Source: Thermococcus sp. (GTDB lineage Archaea; Methanobacteriota_B; Thermococci; Thermococcales; Thermococcaceae). From it: 49,235 bases of DNA. The notes beneath the pieces were generated by a model. That model had not been told where the DNA came from and searched no databases. It worked only from the letters and a program-made list of their open reading frames with translations. Every line of letters starts with the position of its first letter. Position 1 is the first letter of the stretch. Made by a program: the position numbers and the translations under genes. The stretch is taken from NCBI RefSeq assembly GCF_026991495.1, contig NZ_JALXBJ010000055.1:1-49235 (forward strand), written 5' to 3'. Below are positions 23,023-33,100 of the stretch, one piece after another.

Positions 23023-24908
23023 AGAGGGAGCACGTGACTGCCATAACCCTCCTGCTCCTCCTGCTCATGGCCCTGGCCGTAAGTCACTTAGGGCCCGGCG
23101 GGGGACTTGGAAGGGTCGCGAAGGACATTGCGAGCGGCCCGGACAAGCAGCCCAAGGACTTTTACCTGGGGGATAAAGGGGACGGAGGGAGCCCTCCCTA
23201 CAGTAACTTCACCTTCAGCCCTACGATGCTGAAAACCTACTGCCCCGTTGCCCTCCTCCCCCATGACCCAGGTTTGGTGTGCGCCAAAGTGCCCGCAAAG
23301 TCGGTCCCAATCCACTACGGGCAGGGCTATCAGCTGGTCGTCTGGTTCAGGGGCTTCTACAGCCTCGTGGTCTCAGAGGGACCGGCGGATCTTAAGGTGA
23401 TAAGCGGCATCAACGGGAACGCCCCAATAAAAGCCGTAAAGCCGCTCCTGATCACGACCTACAACCGAAACACCTCGGTCGTATTCAGAGTTGAGAACTA
23501 CGGCTACGGGAACGTTACCGTGCACTTCGGAATCCCCGGGAGGCTGAGGATTCTGAAGAAGACCACGACTTTCATCTACTACTCCTACGACTTCAAAGCA
23601 ACGGAGGAGTACCGGCCGGGCTACTACCCATTCTTCGTCCTTTCCTCTAAGAACGGGCGCCATTACGCCCTCCTATCCTGGGTGGCCCTCCTGAGGAAGC
23701 CCAGGGTTGAGATAACCTCCTGGCCGAGCTCGGTGAAGGGAAACGGCGATATGAACGTCGAAATCACCGGCAGGGTCTACTTCGACAACGGCAGCCCCGC
23801 CCCTCCCGGCCAGGTGGTTCTAAAAGTTGCAAAGAGCAAGAACAGCACGGAGAAGGTCAGTATTGGAGCGGGACCTGTGAAAAACGGCACTTTCAAGGTG
23901 AGCGCGGTGATTCCAGCTGCAATGGCAGCGGGGAGGTATCAGCTCATAGCGTACTACAAGAGCACCATGGCCTATCCATCAAACAGCGACCCGGTGCTCG
24001 TTGTGAAGAGGATTCCGGTAATCAGCGTGGTGAACTCCACCACCTCCGGGGACTCAACTATCCTGAGGGTCAGGCTTCACTGGAGGGGAGTCGGAATCCC
24101 GGGGAACCTAACGGTCTTTGAAGGCGGAAAAGCGATTGAAAGGGTTCAAACGGATAGGAAGGGCTACGCCGTTATCAAGTTTGAGGGATCCAAGGGGAAG
24201 CTAACCCTGAAATACAGCGGGGACACCTACTACGAACCGGCAACGCTGACCGTAAGCCTTCCGGTTGCCCTCAGCCCCGGGAAGGCGAAAGGGACGGTTG
24301 AAGGGCGTGAAACAAAGGGCTCCTCCAAAAGGCTCCTCCTTTTAACGCTCCTCCCTGTGGGAGTCCTCGCGACCGCTTACGCGGTATCGAGGTTCAGGAG
24401 AAATGGAGAGATAGTGATGGATTCCAAGGAGCCCGAGCCGACAGCCGGGGAGGTGGAGGTTAAACTAAAGCCCCCCAGGAACGTCTTTATGCCCGGCGAA
24501 TGCTTTGAGGTGTTGCTCAACGGGGAGCGGGTTCTGAAACTCGACGGGGAGTCCCTTGGAAGGGGGAAAACCTTCAGGCTCTGTCTCGACGAGGGCTTCC
24601 ACAGGCTTTCAGTCGGAGAAAAGGAGGAGGTAGTGTGGGTGTGCGGGCCCAGAGAGGGCATACAGAGGCTCTACGAAACCTCCCTCATTCCGCTACTTCC
24701 AGGGGGGAGCTCCGGTGCCTGGAGCATGACGCCTTACGAAGTGCTGGGCCTCCTCAGGGATAGGGGCTTTCCAGAGGAGGCCCTGATGAGGGCGACGGAG
24801 CTCTTCATAAAGGCGCGCTACTCAAACCATACCGTTACAGAGGACGAGTTCCTGGAATTCGCCGCAATCGTTGAGGGTATCAGGGGTGAGAAAAGTGCGG
24901 GGAAGTGA
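23019..24908 (+). CDS. Exported membrane protein with C-terminal DUF4129-like domain
   Basis: A 629-residue protein. It begins with a signal or anchor helix (about 8-24). A large external beta-rich region with Ig/CARDB-like strands follows (for example VEITSWPSSVKGNGDMNVEITGRVYFDNGSPAPPGQVVL), then a membrane segment LLLLTLLPVGVLATAYAVSRF (about 430-450) and a cytosolic part. Its last 60 residues (MTPYEVLGLLRDRGFPEEALMRATELFIKARYSNHTVTEDEFLEF) resemble the DUF4129 domain that closes many transglutaminase-like proteins in MoxR/DUF58 operons. No Cys-His-Asp transglutaminase triad is evident. It overlaps its upstream neighbour by four bases. The role is probably as the surface component of the operon's complex. 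Confidence 0.7.
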   Translation: MKREHVTAITLLLLLLMALAVSHLGPGGGLGRVAKDIASGPDKQPKDFYLGDKGDGGSPPYSNFTFSPTMLKTYCPVALLPHDPGLVCAKVPAKSVPIHYGQGYQLVVWFRGFYSLVVSEGPADLKVISGINGNAPIKAVKPLLITTYNRNTSVVFRVENYGYGNVTVHFGIPGRLRILKKTTTFIYYSYDFKATEEYRPGYYPFFVLSSKNGRHYALLSWVALLRKPRVEITSWPSSVKGNGDMNVEITGRVYFDNGSPAPPGQVVLKVAKSKNSTEKVSIGAGPVKNGTFKVSAVIPAAMAAGRYQLIAYYKSTMAYPSNSDPVLVVKRIPVISVVNSTTSGDSTILRVRLHWRGVGIPGNLTVFEGGKAIERVQTDRKGYAVIKFEGSKGKLTLKYSGDTYYEPATLTVSLPVALSPGKAKGTVEGRETKGSSKRLLLLTLLPVGVLATAYAVSRFRRNGEIVMDSKEPEPTAGEVEVKLKPPRNVFMPGECFEVLLNGERVLKLDGESLGRGKTFRLCLDEGFHRLSVGEKEEVVWVCGPREGIQRLYETSLIPLLPGGSSGAWSMTPYEVLGLLRDRGFPEEALMRATELFIKARYSNHTVTEDEFLEFAAIVEGIRGEKSAGK

Positions 24909-25716
24909 ACTTAAGCCAATCGCCATAGAGGCCGGAGGGGCGGCCCTCCTCATGCTGATGTTGGGCTTCGGCCCGGCTCTCGTTATCTCGGCCCTTCCCG
25001 GGATAATCCTCATAGCCGGCGCTTCAAAGGCACCCCGGCCGAGGGATCTGATCGTTAGGGGAGCTGGCTTCCTCCTGCTCGCTGCTGCGGTTCTTGCCTT
25101 CGGCGGCACCAGCTGGCTGTGGCGGGCCGGCCTCTTCACAGCCTTCTGGACTGCCGGGGTCTACTGGCTGGCATGGTACCTCAAAAGCCACGGCAACGAT
25201 GCCCTTGAAAAAAACGCCCTCGGGGCCATCGCAATCGGAGCGCTCGTGGGGGCCCTCTACTTCTACCCCGACCGAGGAGCCACGTTCACTGTGGTGACCG
25301 AGCTCTTGGTCGTGGGCGCCCTGATCTCCATCGCCTACGCGATCTCAAGTTACGTATACTCCAAGCTCCACGATGAAATTCCCCTTGGCTCGGAGGGAAT
25401 CGCCAAGAGCACTCCGAGGAAGGACTCCTATGCCGGGGAGCTTGAACGGGCCATAAAGGACTTCGTCGAGAGGGGCGACAAGGCGGCGCTGCTCGTTGAG
25501 ATCCTTGAGAACAGACCCCTGAACTATCCAAAGTGGGTGGTAGTTGATGTCGTGAGGAAGATCGTGGAGCATGAGGACGACCTCGGCGGTGCCCTTACTC
25601 CCACGTGGCTCAGGGTGAAGTACGCCCGGCTCGCGAGGGAGAGGAGGAAGAGGCTCGTCTCCGAGGTTCTCCACTCACTGCGCATGAAGGGGGGCGGGGG
25701 AGTTGAACGTCCCTAA
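24895..25716 (+). CDS. Hypothetical membrane protein of the moxR operon
   Basis: A 273-residue protein with about six hydrophobic segments in residues 8-165 (AGGAALLMLMLGFGPALVIS, LPGIILIAGA, AGFLLLAAAVLAF, LFTAFWTAGVYWLAWYL, AIAIGALVGALYFY, LLVVGALISIAYAISSYVY). A charged cytosolic tail of about 100 residues follows (KDFVERGDKAALLVEILENRP, RLARERRKRLVSEVLHSLRMK). I use GTG 24895, preceded by GGGGTGAG, which overlaps the previous gene by 14 bases. The family is not recognised; its place between the DUF4129-like and DUF58 genes suggests it is an integral part of the same assembly. Confidence 0.65.
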   Translation: MRGSELKPIAIEAGGAALLMLMLGFGPALVISALPGIILIAGASKAPRPRDLIVRGAGFLLLAAAVLAFGGTSWLWRAGLFTAFWTAGVYWLAWYLKSHGNDALEKNALGAIAIGALVGALYFYPDRGATFTVVTELLVVGALISIAYAISSYVYSKLHDEIPLGSEGIAKSTPRKDSYAGELERAIKDFVERGDKAALLVEILENRPLNYPKWVVVDVVRKIVEHEDDLGGALTPTWLRVKYARLARERRKRLVSEVLHSLRMKGGGGVERP

Positions 25717-26974
25717 ATACCTCCTCTTCCTCACCTTCGCTGGGTTCGTCATGGCCGTCGTCAGCGGGGTTCCCGGCTTCGCGTACGCGGCTTTAATACC
25801 CGGCACGACTCTGGCGCTCTCCTACCTCTTTGAGCCGCCGGCCGGCTTCTCCATTGAGAGGGAAATCGACGGGGACTCCACGAGCATAGGAAGAACCCTG
25901 ACGGTAAGGGTTCGGCTTAGGGCCAGGAGGGGAAGCGGTGTGGTGGTAGCCAGGGATCACGTCTCTCCGGGTCTTGAAATCATAGAGGGAAGCAACAGGA
26001 GGGTCTTCCTCAAGCCCCCAGGGAAGGAGCTCGCCGTGGAGTACACCTACAAACTCAGGGGAACGAAGAGGGGCCGTCACACCGTCTCCCCCGTTGAGGT
26101 CGAGGGGCACTCCCTCCTGAGGAACATGCAGCCGTCCTATGCGGTTTTTGGGAGGACAGAGGTTGTTAGGGTCGCACCTAAGATAAGGAACGTTCCGAGG
26201 GTGTTCGTGAGCAGGCTGTTCTCGAAGATAACCGCGGGGGAGCCCGGGTACTCCCACATCGGGAATCCCTCCACGGACTTCAAGGAGATAAGGGATTACA
26301 GACCAGGGGATCCCCTAAGGGCGGTTAACTGGAAGGCAACCGCCAGAACTGGGAGGGCGCTGGTAAACGAGTACGAACCCGAGGGGAGAACCACGGCCAT
26401 GCTGTTCATAGACGCAACCAGCACAATGAGCGCGGGGGGAAAGGGGAGCACTGCGATAGAGAACGCAGTTGGGCTGGCCATCTCCCTCGTGAGGGCTCTC
26501 CTCAGGATCAACTTGCGGGTGGGGCTCTACGTTATCGGCCCCGGAAAGTTCGAGACGCCCCGCTCCGGTGCGGCCGCCATGGAGAACTTTTCGAGGCTTT
26601 TGGCATCGGTGGGTGTATCGGGGAGGGAGGAAAGCCTCAACGGGGCCGTGGAGAAGGTCAAAAAGGCCCTTATGGGAAAAGAGCCCGTCACAATCCTGAT
26701 AACCAACCTGACGCCCTCGAACCTTTACGAAGCTAAGGAGGCTGTAAAGATGATGAAAAGGATCTCCGGCAGGAACAAGGCCGTCGTCGTCGATCTAAAC
26801 CCCTACTGGACTATAAGCGATGAGCTCGGGAGCCTCGCACACTACCAAAAGCTCAGGTTCGGGGAGGAGCTCGCCACCGAGATCGTGCACTGGGACGTCT
26901 CAAGAGAGCCCGAGGGGGTTGTACTGAAAAAGATCTTGGGGGCGATGAATGGTGTTAGACATGGAAGGCGCTAA
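25703..26974 (+). CDS. DUF58 protein with von Willebrand-like domain
   Basis: A 423-residue protein. Two N-terminal hydrophobic segments (LLFLTFAGFVMAVVSGVPGFAYAALIPGTTLALSYLF) anchor it. A beta-rich middle follows, and then the DUF58 signature DFKEIRDYRPGDPLRAVNWKATARTGRALVNEYE (about 192-225). The von Willebrand-like part begins TTAMLFIDATSTMSAGG; its metal site reads D-A-T-S-T rather than the canonical DxSxS. The TTG start at 25703 follows GGGGGCGGGGG and overlaps the previous gene by 14 bases. DUF58 proteins are the usual partners of MoxR ATPases, here three genes upstream. Confidence 0.85.
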   Translation: MNVPKYLLFLTFAGFVMAVVSGVPGFAYAALIPGTTLALSYLFEPPAGFSIEREIDGDSTSIGRTLTVRVRLRARRGSGVVVARDHVSPGLEIIEGSNRRVFLKPPGKELAVEYTYKLRGTKRGRHTVSPVEVEGHSLLRNMQPSYAVFGRTEVVRVAPKIRNVPRVFVSRLFSKITAGEPGYSHIGNPSTDFKEIRDYRPGDPLRAVNWKATARTGRALVNEYEPEGRTTAMLFIDATSTMSAGGKGSTAIENAVGLAISLVRALLRINLRVGLYVIGPGKFETPRSGAAAMENFSRLLASVGVSGREESLNGAVEKVKKALMGKEPVTILITNLTPSNLYEAKEAVKMMKRISGRNKAVVVDLNPYWTISDELGSLAHYQKLRFGEELATEIVHWDVSREPEGVVLKKILGAMNGVRHGRR

Positions 26975-27800
26975 AAGCTGGACGCTCGCCTCGATCGGGG
27001 CGCTTTCATCGTGGTCTCTTGCCCAATCGAGCATTGGGGCTGCCCTTCACAGAGACATCATCCTCTGGACCGGTCTGAGCATCGACCCCCTTTTAATCCT
27101 CCTTCCGGTGATAACCGGCGCATCCCTCCTACTGGCCCAGGAGAAGGGGGCCATCAAGACCGCCGCCCTCTTAGGCTTCCTCTACTTCCTGCCCACAGTA
27201 GGAGGCGTTAAGATCTGGGAGGTCCCGGCTTACACCATCACGTCCTCCCTCCTCTTCCTTGCCCTTACCCTCTTCATCTACATGGAGGAAACATCCCGCG
27301 AAGCCAAGCGGCTTGAGAAAGCGGGTTTTGAGCCGGATGAACTCTCGGAGGTTTTCCTCTGGAACCTCAAGACCTCCTCCGCCTTCGTGGTCCTCGGCTT
27401 CCTAATGGCCCTCGCCCTCCAGCTACGCAGCGGCTTTGGAACTTCCTCCTACGGCCCCCTCCCTCTCCTCTCCCTTCCCCTGCTGGCCGTCCTTTTGGGG
27501 GCGTTCGTGGCCTTCCACGGAAGGAGAAGTGAGGGGGAGGCGAGGAAGCTCAGGAAAGTCGCGAAGGTCTACATGGTCGCCGGGGATACTTTCGAGGTTT
27601 CAAAAAAGGAGATAACCATGGACTCGACGTTCCTGCTCCTCGAAGGCGGAAGCCCTGTGGCCAGAACCGTGTTCCTGGAGCTGGACGAAGGGGCCCCGGA
27701 CAGCATCACCCTGAGGTCCCCCTGGGATCTCAAGACCCTCTGGAAGGTTTATGAGTACGAGGACGGCGATACGAAGTACGTTCTGCTCTCCCAAAGGTAG
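26949..27800 (+). CDS. Hypothetical membrane protein, last gene of the moxR operon
   Basis: A 283-residue protein with about six hydrophobic segments (SIGALSSWSLAQ, PLLILLPVITGASLLLA, AALLGFLYFLPTVGG, SSLLFLALTLFIYM, SAFVVLGFLMALALQL, LLSLPLLAVLLGAFVAF). A soluble C-terminal region of about 90 residues (KVAKVYMVAGDTFEVSKKEITMDSTFLLLEGG... SPWDLKTLWKVYEYEDGD) follows. The ATG is preceded by GGGGGCG and overlaps the DUF58 gene by 26 bases, so translation is coupled. It converges on ahcY, whose stop is one base away. No family is recognised. Confidence 0.65.
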   Translation: MVLDMEGAKSWTLASIGALSSWSLAQSSIGAALHRDIILWTGLSIDPLLILLPVITGASLLLAQEKGAIKTAALLGFLYFLPTVGGVKIWEVPAYTITSSLLFLALTLFIYMEETSREAKRLEKAGFEPDELSEVFLWNLKTSSAFVVLGFLMALALQLRSGFGTSSYGPLPLLSLPLLAVLLGAFVAFHGRRSEGEARKLRKVAKVYMVAGDTFEVSKKEITMDSTFLLLEGGSPVARTVFLELDEGAPDSITLRSPWDLKTLWKVYEYEDGDTKYVLLSQR

Positions 27801-27801
27801 C

Positions 27802-29067
27802 TTAAGTCCCTTGCTCCCAGCTCTCTAAGTAGCGCCTCTGCTCCTCCGTGAGCTCCTCAATCCTTATCCCCATCGAGGCGAGCTTTATCCTCGCCACCAT
27901 CTCGTCTATCCCCCTCGGGAGGACGTAGACCCTGGGTTCGAGCTTTCCGCGGTTCTCCTTGATGTATTCCGCTGCCTTCGCCTGGAGGGAGAAGCTCATG
28001 TCCATTATCTCGGCCGGATGGCCGTCTGCGGCCGCGAGGTTTACAAGCCTCCCGTCAGCAAGGAGGTAGAGCCTCCTCCCGTCCCTGAGCCTGTACTCCC
28101 TTATGTTGGGCCTGACCTCGTTTACCTCCACTGAGAGGGCTTCGAGATCCGGTTTGCTTATCTCGACGTCGAAGTGTCCGGCGTTCGCCAAAATGACCCC
28201 ATCCTTCATCAGCTCGAAGTGCTCTCCGCGGATGCAGTTGATGTCCCCAGTCGAGGTGATGAAGATGTCGCCGACCTTGGCAGCGCTCTTCATGTCCATA
28301 ACGAGGAAGCCGTCCATCCTTGCCTCCAAAGCCCTAATCGGGTCCACCTCGACGACTACAACAGTCGCGCCGAGGCCCTTAGCGCGCATCGCTATCCCCC
28401 TGCCGCACCATCCGTAGCCGACGACAACGACGTTCTTGCCCGCGACGAGCAGATTGGTCGTCCTTATTATGCCGTCCCACGTTGACTGGCCTGTTCCGTA
28501 GCGGTTGTCGAAGAGGTATTTGGTGTAGCTGTCGTTCACCGCTATGATGGGGAACTTTAAAACCCCGTCGCGCTCCATGGCGCGGAGCCTTATGACGCCG
28601 GTCGTCGTCTCCTCGCTCGCGCCCCAGATCTCGGGAACGAGCTCCTCCATCTCGCGATGAACTGTGCTTATCATGTCCGCACCGTCGTCTATGATTATGT
28701 TAGGCCGTACGTCCAAAGCCCTGTGCATGTTCTCGTAGTACTCCTCCCTGCTCTCCCCCCTGATGGCGTAGACCCTGACGCCGGCCTTCGCGAGGGCCGC
28801 GACGACATCATCTTGGGTCGAGAGAGGGTTGCTGGCGGCGGCTGAAACCTCTGCACCCCCCGCCTTGAGGGTCAGAAGCAGAAAAGCCGTCTTCATCTCT
28901 AAGTGAAGCGTCGCCGCAATTCTAACGCCTTTGAAGGGCTTCTTTCCCTCGAAGTCCCTCCTTATGCTCTGAAGAACAGGCATAAAGCGCGAGACCCAGT
29001 CTATCTTCCTCTCACCGCTCGGCGCGAGGCTCATGTCCTTAACACAGTAGTCCTTAGTGCAGTCCAT
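27802..29067 (-). CDS. ahcY: S-adenosylhomocysteine hydrolase
   Basis: The enzyme splits S-adenosylhomocysteine to adenosine and homocysteine (and, in thermophiles, may also use inosine), relieving product inhibition of methyltransferases. The 421-residue protein has the catalytic motif [23 protein letters not shown] (about 178-200, with Lys and Asp that contact the substrate), the NAD-binding loop [12 protein letters not shown] (about 215-226) followed by [13 protein letters not shown], and [14 protein letters not shown] near the end. It is the short archaeal/thermophilic form. The ATG at 29067 follows GGTGG; a TATA element (GCTTTTTAAAGG) lies about 30 bases upstream. Confidence 0.97.
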   Translation of the reverse strand: MDCTKDYCVKDMSLAPSGERKIDWVSRFMPVLQSIRRDFEGKKPFKGVRIAATLHLEMKTAFLLLTLKAGGAEVSAAASNPLSTQDDVVAALAKAGVRVYAIRGESREEYYENMHRALDVRPNIIIDDGADMISTVHREMEELVPEIWGASEETTTGVIRLRAMERDGVLKFPIIAVNDSYTKYLFDNRYGTGQSTWDGIIRTTNLLVAGKNVVVVGYGWCGRGIAMRAKGLGATVVVVEVDPIRALEARMDGFLVMDMKSAAKVGDIFITSTGDINCIRGEHFELMKDGVILANAGHFDVEISKPDLEALSVEVNEVRPNIREYRLRDGRRLYLLADGRLVNLAAADGHPAEIMDMSFSLQAKAAEYIKENRGKLEPRVYVLPRGIDEMVARIKLASMGIRIEELTEEQRRYLESWEQGT

Positions 29068-29068
29068 A

Positions 29069-29127
29069 CAACCACCGGGGGGATTTCTCAACGTCCTTTA
29101 AAAAGCTCTCCGAAGTTCTGGTGGTTG
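29069..29127. promoter_or_regulatory. Inverted repeat flanking the ahcY TATA box
   Basis: CAACCACC (29069-29076) and GGTGGTTG (29120-29127) are a perfect 8-bp inverted pair whose centres are about 51 bases apart. The ahcY TATA element (minus strand GCTTTTTAAAGG, about 29096-29107) lies between them, and one arm includes the ribosome-binding site. Paired operators for a repressor, or coincidence with the GGTGG site, are both possible. Confidence 0.4.
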
Positions 29128-29188
29128 CTTCGATTAGCGTGCAGAACCCCGGGGCAAACCTTAACTCCCCTTCCGCATACTTCCCCCG

Positions 29189-30085
29189 ATGCCTATGCTG
29201 GGAGGAGTCTTAGTTCCCCACGTCACGCCCTTTGATAGGAATGAGGAGATAGACGAGCCAACTCTCAGAGAACTCGTGAACCACTTTATCAACGCAGGTC
29301 TAAACGGCCTCGTTTCCCTCGGGAGCAACGGGGAGTCCCCTTACCTGAGCTTTGAAGAGAAGCTCAAGGTCGTTGAGACGACTTTGGACGAGGCGAACGG
29401 GAGGGTTCCAGTTGTTGCTGGGGCCACCGAAAACTCAACGAGGGGGGCTCTGAGGCTCGGAAGAGCGCTCCTCGACCTCGGAGCCGATGCCCTTCTAATC
29501 GGCCCGCCCTACTACTTCAAGCCTTCCAGCAAAGAGCTCTTCGCCCATTATTCAACCTTAGCTGAGGGGCTCGATGGAAAAATCTTCCTCTACAACGTCC
29601 CCAAGTTCACGGGAACAAACATACCCCTCGACGTCATAGAGCGCTTAGCGGAGGAGCATTCTAACGTGATTGGCATAAAGGACTCGAGCGGGAGCATGGG
29701 GAGGATAACCGAGCTGGCGAGACGACTTGGAGATAGATTCACCGTCCTCGCTGGAACCGCCGACGTCATGTATCCTTCGTGGGTGATTGGTGCTCATGGG
29801 GCCGTCATAGCGGTTGCCAACGTCGTCCCCGAGCTCTGCGCCGAGCTCTGGAGGGCATTCATGGAAGGAAACCACCAAAAAGCCAGAGAACTTCAGCTCC
29901 GCCTCAACCTGATAAACGAGGTTGTCGTGAAGAGATACAACCAGATAAGCGCGGTAAAGGCCGCGATGGCGATGAGGGGAATCAAAGCCGGAAAGCCCAG
30001 GCTCCCCTCTCTGCCCCTCGATGAGGAGGCACTCGGGGATATAAAAAGCGCCCTCAGGGAGGCTGGGGTTCTAAATTCCGTTTAA
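29189..30085 (+). CDS. DapA/NAL-family Schiff-base aldolase
   Basis: A 298-residue (beta/alpha)8 barrel of the dihydrodipicolinate synthase/N-acetylneuraminate lyase family. The Schiff-base lysine is Lys-164 in VIGIKDSSGSM and the catalytic tyrosine Tyr-135 in FLYNVPKF. The substrate-carboxylate loop reads GSNGES (45-50) instead of the GTTGES of true DapA. This points away from a firm call as dihydrodipicolinate synthase and towards a keto-acid aldolase of unknown substrate. The ATG at 29189 has no ribosome-binding site, and a TATA-like element (ACCTTAACT, 29158-29166) lies about 25 bases ahead, so the transcript may be leaderless. It converges on the giant surface-protein gene. Confidence 0.85.
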   Translation: MPMLGGVLVPHVTPFDRNEEIDEPTLRELVNHFINAGLNGLVSLGSNGESPYLSFEEKLKVVETTLDEANGRVPVVAGATENSTRGALRLGRALLDLGADALLIGPPYYFKPSSKELFAHYSTLAEGLDGKIFLYNVPKFTGTNIPLDVIERLAEEHSNVIGIKDSSGSMGRITELARRLGDRFTVLAGTADVMYPSWVIGAHGAVIAVANVVPELCAELWRAFMEGNHQKARELQLRLNLINEVVVKRYNQISAVKAAMAMRGIKAGKPRLPSLPLDEEALGDIKSALREAGVLNSV

Positions 30086-30092
30086 AGAGCTG

Positions 30093-30115
30093 AAAACGAA
30101 AAAGAAAAAACAAAA
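30093..30115 (-). terminator. Oligo-T terminator of the giant surface-protein gene
   Basis: Directly after the stop codon the minus strand reads TTTTGTTTTTTCTTTTTCG and then TTTT, three to four T-runs with almost no interruption. It is the strongest T-rich termination signal in the window. Confidence 0.7.
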
Positions 30116-33100
30116 TCAGCGCCGCCTGTAAAGGTAAGCGGCGATGAGCATCAGTAGGACCCCAAGGAGGGCGTAGTAGGGCCAGTTTACCCCTCCCGCG
30201 GTTCCCGGGCCTGTTGGGGGTTCGGTTGTGCTCGTCCCCTGGGTTTCCGTCGGACTTGGCGTGGTCGTTGTTTCGGTCGTCCCGTTTGTTCCAGGCGGGC
30301 GAGTGGAGCTTCTCTTTGCCACGGCGAAGAGTGAAAGCCCCGGAACGCTGACTTTGTAGTAAACGTATCTCAGGTCTTCTCCCTCCATTAAAGGCTTGAA
30401 CTCCCCCCATTCTCCTGAGTAGCGGAGCAAGAGAACCTCTTCCGGGCTCACGTTGTTCTCCTTAAGCCATTCTTTTGAAACGCGGAAGCGCAGGGTTACA
30501 TTTTTTATCGACCAGTTTGCCGGATGGCTGACGTTGAAGAGGGCGTAGACGATGTAGCCCTCAATCTTTCCGGGCTTCTCGTAGACGGCCAGCATGCCTT
30601 CAACCGGACCCACCGGGAGGAAGTAGACGCGGTAGAGGTCTGTGCTTGTGATGACCCTTATCCACCCGTTGCCCTCACTGGAGACGATTTCTCCGCTCGC
30701 CTTCCTCTTAACAACGGGCCTTGGAAGCAGCCTGACGCTGAGGCTCTTTTCCACGCTGGTGTTGCCGTAGGGGCACCTCACGGTAAGGGTGTAGTTTCCG
30801 GGCTTTAGGCCTTCGGTCCCAACGATCAGACCGCTCCCGCTGAGGTTTGCCAAAGACCACTCGACCGGGCAGGGTCTTGAGGTTCTGACCGAGATCGCAC
30901 CGCCAGCGTAGAGCGCTGTGGGGTTCACGGTTATCTCCGGTGGCTCGGACGTCCCGTTTTCAGAGCTTATGACCACGAGGTCCCCGTCCTTCGTCCGTCC
31001 AGTCAGGGTCTTGACATTGCCCCCCACCGAGGTCTGAACCTTTGATGGGTCGATGCCGAAGGCCGGCTTGAGCTCGACCGCGCCCCTGTAGTGGCCCTTC
31101 CGGACTATGGTCGCGTTCGTGAGGAGCCTCCCGACGTTCATGCTGATCCCTATCTCCCTGTCCTCGGGCAGTGCCGCGAGCTCGCCGGCGGCCGTGATAA
31201 AGATGGTGCCGTTCTCTATCTCCGAGCTGAAGGAGTCTATTTTCGCCATGTACGAGGCTATAAAGGCCCTCGCGAATCTCTCGTTTCTGAAGAGGGCGAA
31301 GACCATCGAGGCGTTCCTCGGGTCGGGCCTTATCTCCATCCTCAGGCTTCCTTCGATGGTTCCGTTGCCGTGGCCGCTTATTTCGAGCTTCATCCTCTCA
31401 AAGGTGCCGTTGAAGAGCGGCCCCACCTTTGTCGCGGGCGTTGGAACTACGTATTCGGCCCTGTAGACGTCCGGTTCCCCAAAGGTCATGCTCACGTTGC
31501 CCCAGCCGTCCAGGCTCCCGCTCTCGCCGCCGAGGATTATCGCGGTGTCCATCTTCTTTGCCTCTACCGTGTAGTTGGCAGGGGGATCGAGTACCTGAAT
31601 GCTAAGCGGGGTGGGCTGGGTGAGGACGGCATAGACGTTGTAGAATGCCCACTCTCCCATCTTCTCGAAGGTGTCTAAAGCCGCGGCTATGCTCTTCCCA
31701 CTCTTCTTCAGGGCCTTCTCCTGTTCCTCGGGATCGAGCTCCTGGAAGGACTTCTGCTTCTTTATCTGCTCCTTCAGGTACTTGACGAGCTGCTTCTTCA
31801 CCTGCTTCTTAATCTCGTCGAGGCCGGCGTTGACTTCGTCCTGCGCGCTTGGGCCGCCGTTCTGGGCCGTCTTCACCGCCTTGTATATCTCGTTGGCCAC
31901 GTCGTTGTCGGCCACCTCAAGGACGGTCTCTAAGAGGAGTATCTGCAGGTCGTCGTCTGTGGCTATCGCCTTTGCGAGCTTTGTAAGGACGGCTATTTTT
32001 GCGTCCATTGGGATGTCCGAGAAGTGCGTGAGGTTGTAGTAGTAGCCCTTAGTCATCCCATACTCCTTCTCCCACCTCGCGAAGTCGTCGAGGGTGAGGG
32101 GCACTACGGTGGTGTTGTCGTTGAGGAGCATGCTGTTCACCTGCGGGGCGGAGCTGCTCTTCGAGTACTCCTCTATCGTTTTGTCGTCCGGGAAGTCGAG
32201 GTTCTCGACGATGTTGGTTATCTTGAGCGATGCCTTGACTATGCCCATCACTATGGCCTCCAGCGGGACATCTATGTCGTTGACCTTGAGCGCTCCCTCG
32301 GCCCCTATGGCAACCAGCTGAAGCTCGTTGAAGAGGAGCGAGTACTCGACGCCAACGGTGACGCGGTAGTGCGGTATCACCGTCCCAGGTTCCCTGCTGT
32401 GGTCGGCTATCGCCCTGAACTCGAAGCCGGGCGGGATACTGTGGTACCAGACGTAGCCCTCCGGGCTCATGTCGTAGTCGCCTTCGGCGTAGTAGCTGTA
32501 GTAGACGTTGTCGTTCGTGTTCTTGAGCCTCAGGTAGGTCTTGTTCCCGTTTATGCCCAGGACGTCTACCTGAACGGGGCCGACCATCTCGGTGAAGGGA
32601 ACGAAGGTCTTGTTGAGGGCTTTCACCGGCGTTTTCTTGTAGTTTATCGGGAAGGTGGTGTAGTAGCCGCCGTAGGGCTGGCCGTTTTCAACGGGGCGGT
32701 AGATCACGTAGACCGTGTTCAGGTACGAGCCCGAGAAGTTCACCGGCGGTACGAACCTCGGCGGGTCGTCGAACCACCAGGGCATCCACGCCCCGTAGAC
32801 CCATCTCTTCTCCCCCGGCCTCGTGAGCCTCGTCAGGTTCTTCGACCAGACGTCGGCCATGAACGTAGCATCGCTTCCCCCAAGTAGTGTCACGGAGTTC
32901 TGCTTGAGTATCTTGTTATTGTAGTATGGGTCCGGCTCGGGGATGCAGTCGCGGACGTTCAGGCTCTTCAGGTAAACCGCTTCGTCACCGACGTTCTTTA
33001 TTACGAGGTTGAAGTGGTGGCTCTCGGCCGCTTCGAGGTTTCCGTCACCGTCGCCGTCGTAGGTGTAGCTGTTGAGCCCGTAGTTCTTGACGTGGCATTT

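Noticed and set aside
29189..30085. Firm naming as dapA in a diaminopimelate pathway
   Set aside because: The carboxylate-binding loop is atypical and no other lysine-pathway gene is nearby.
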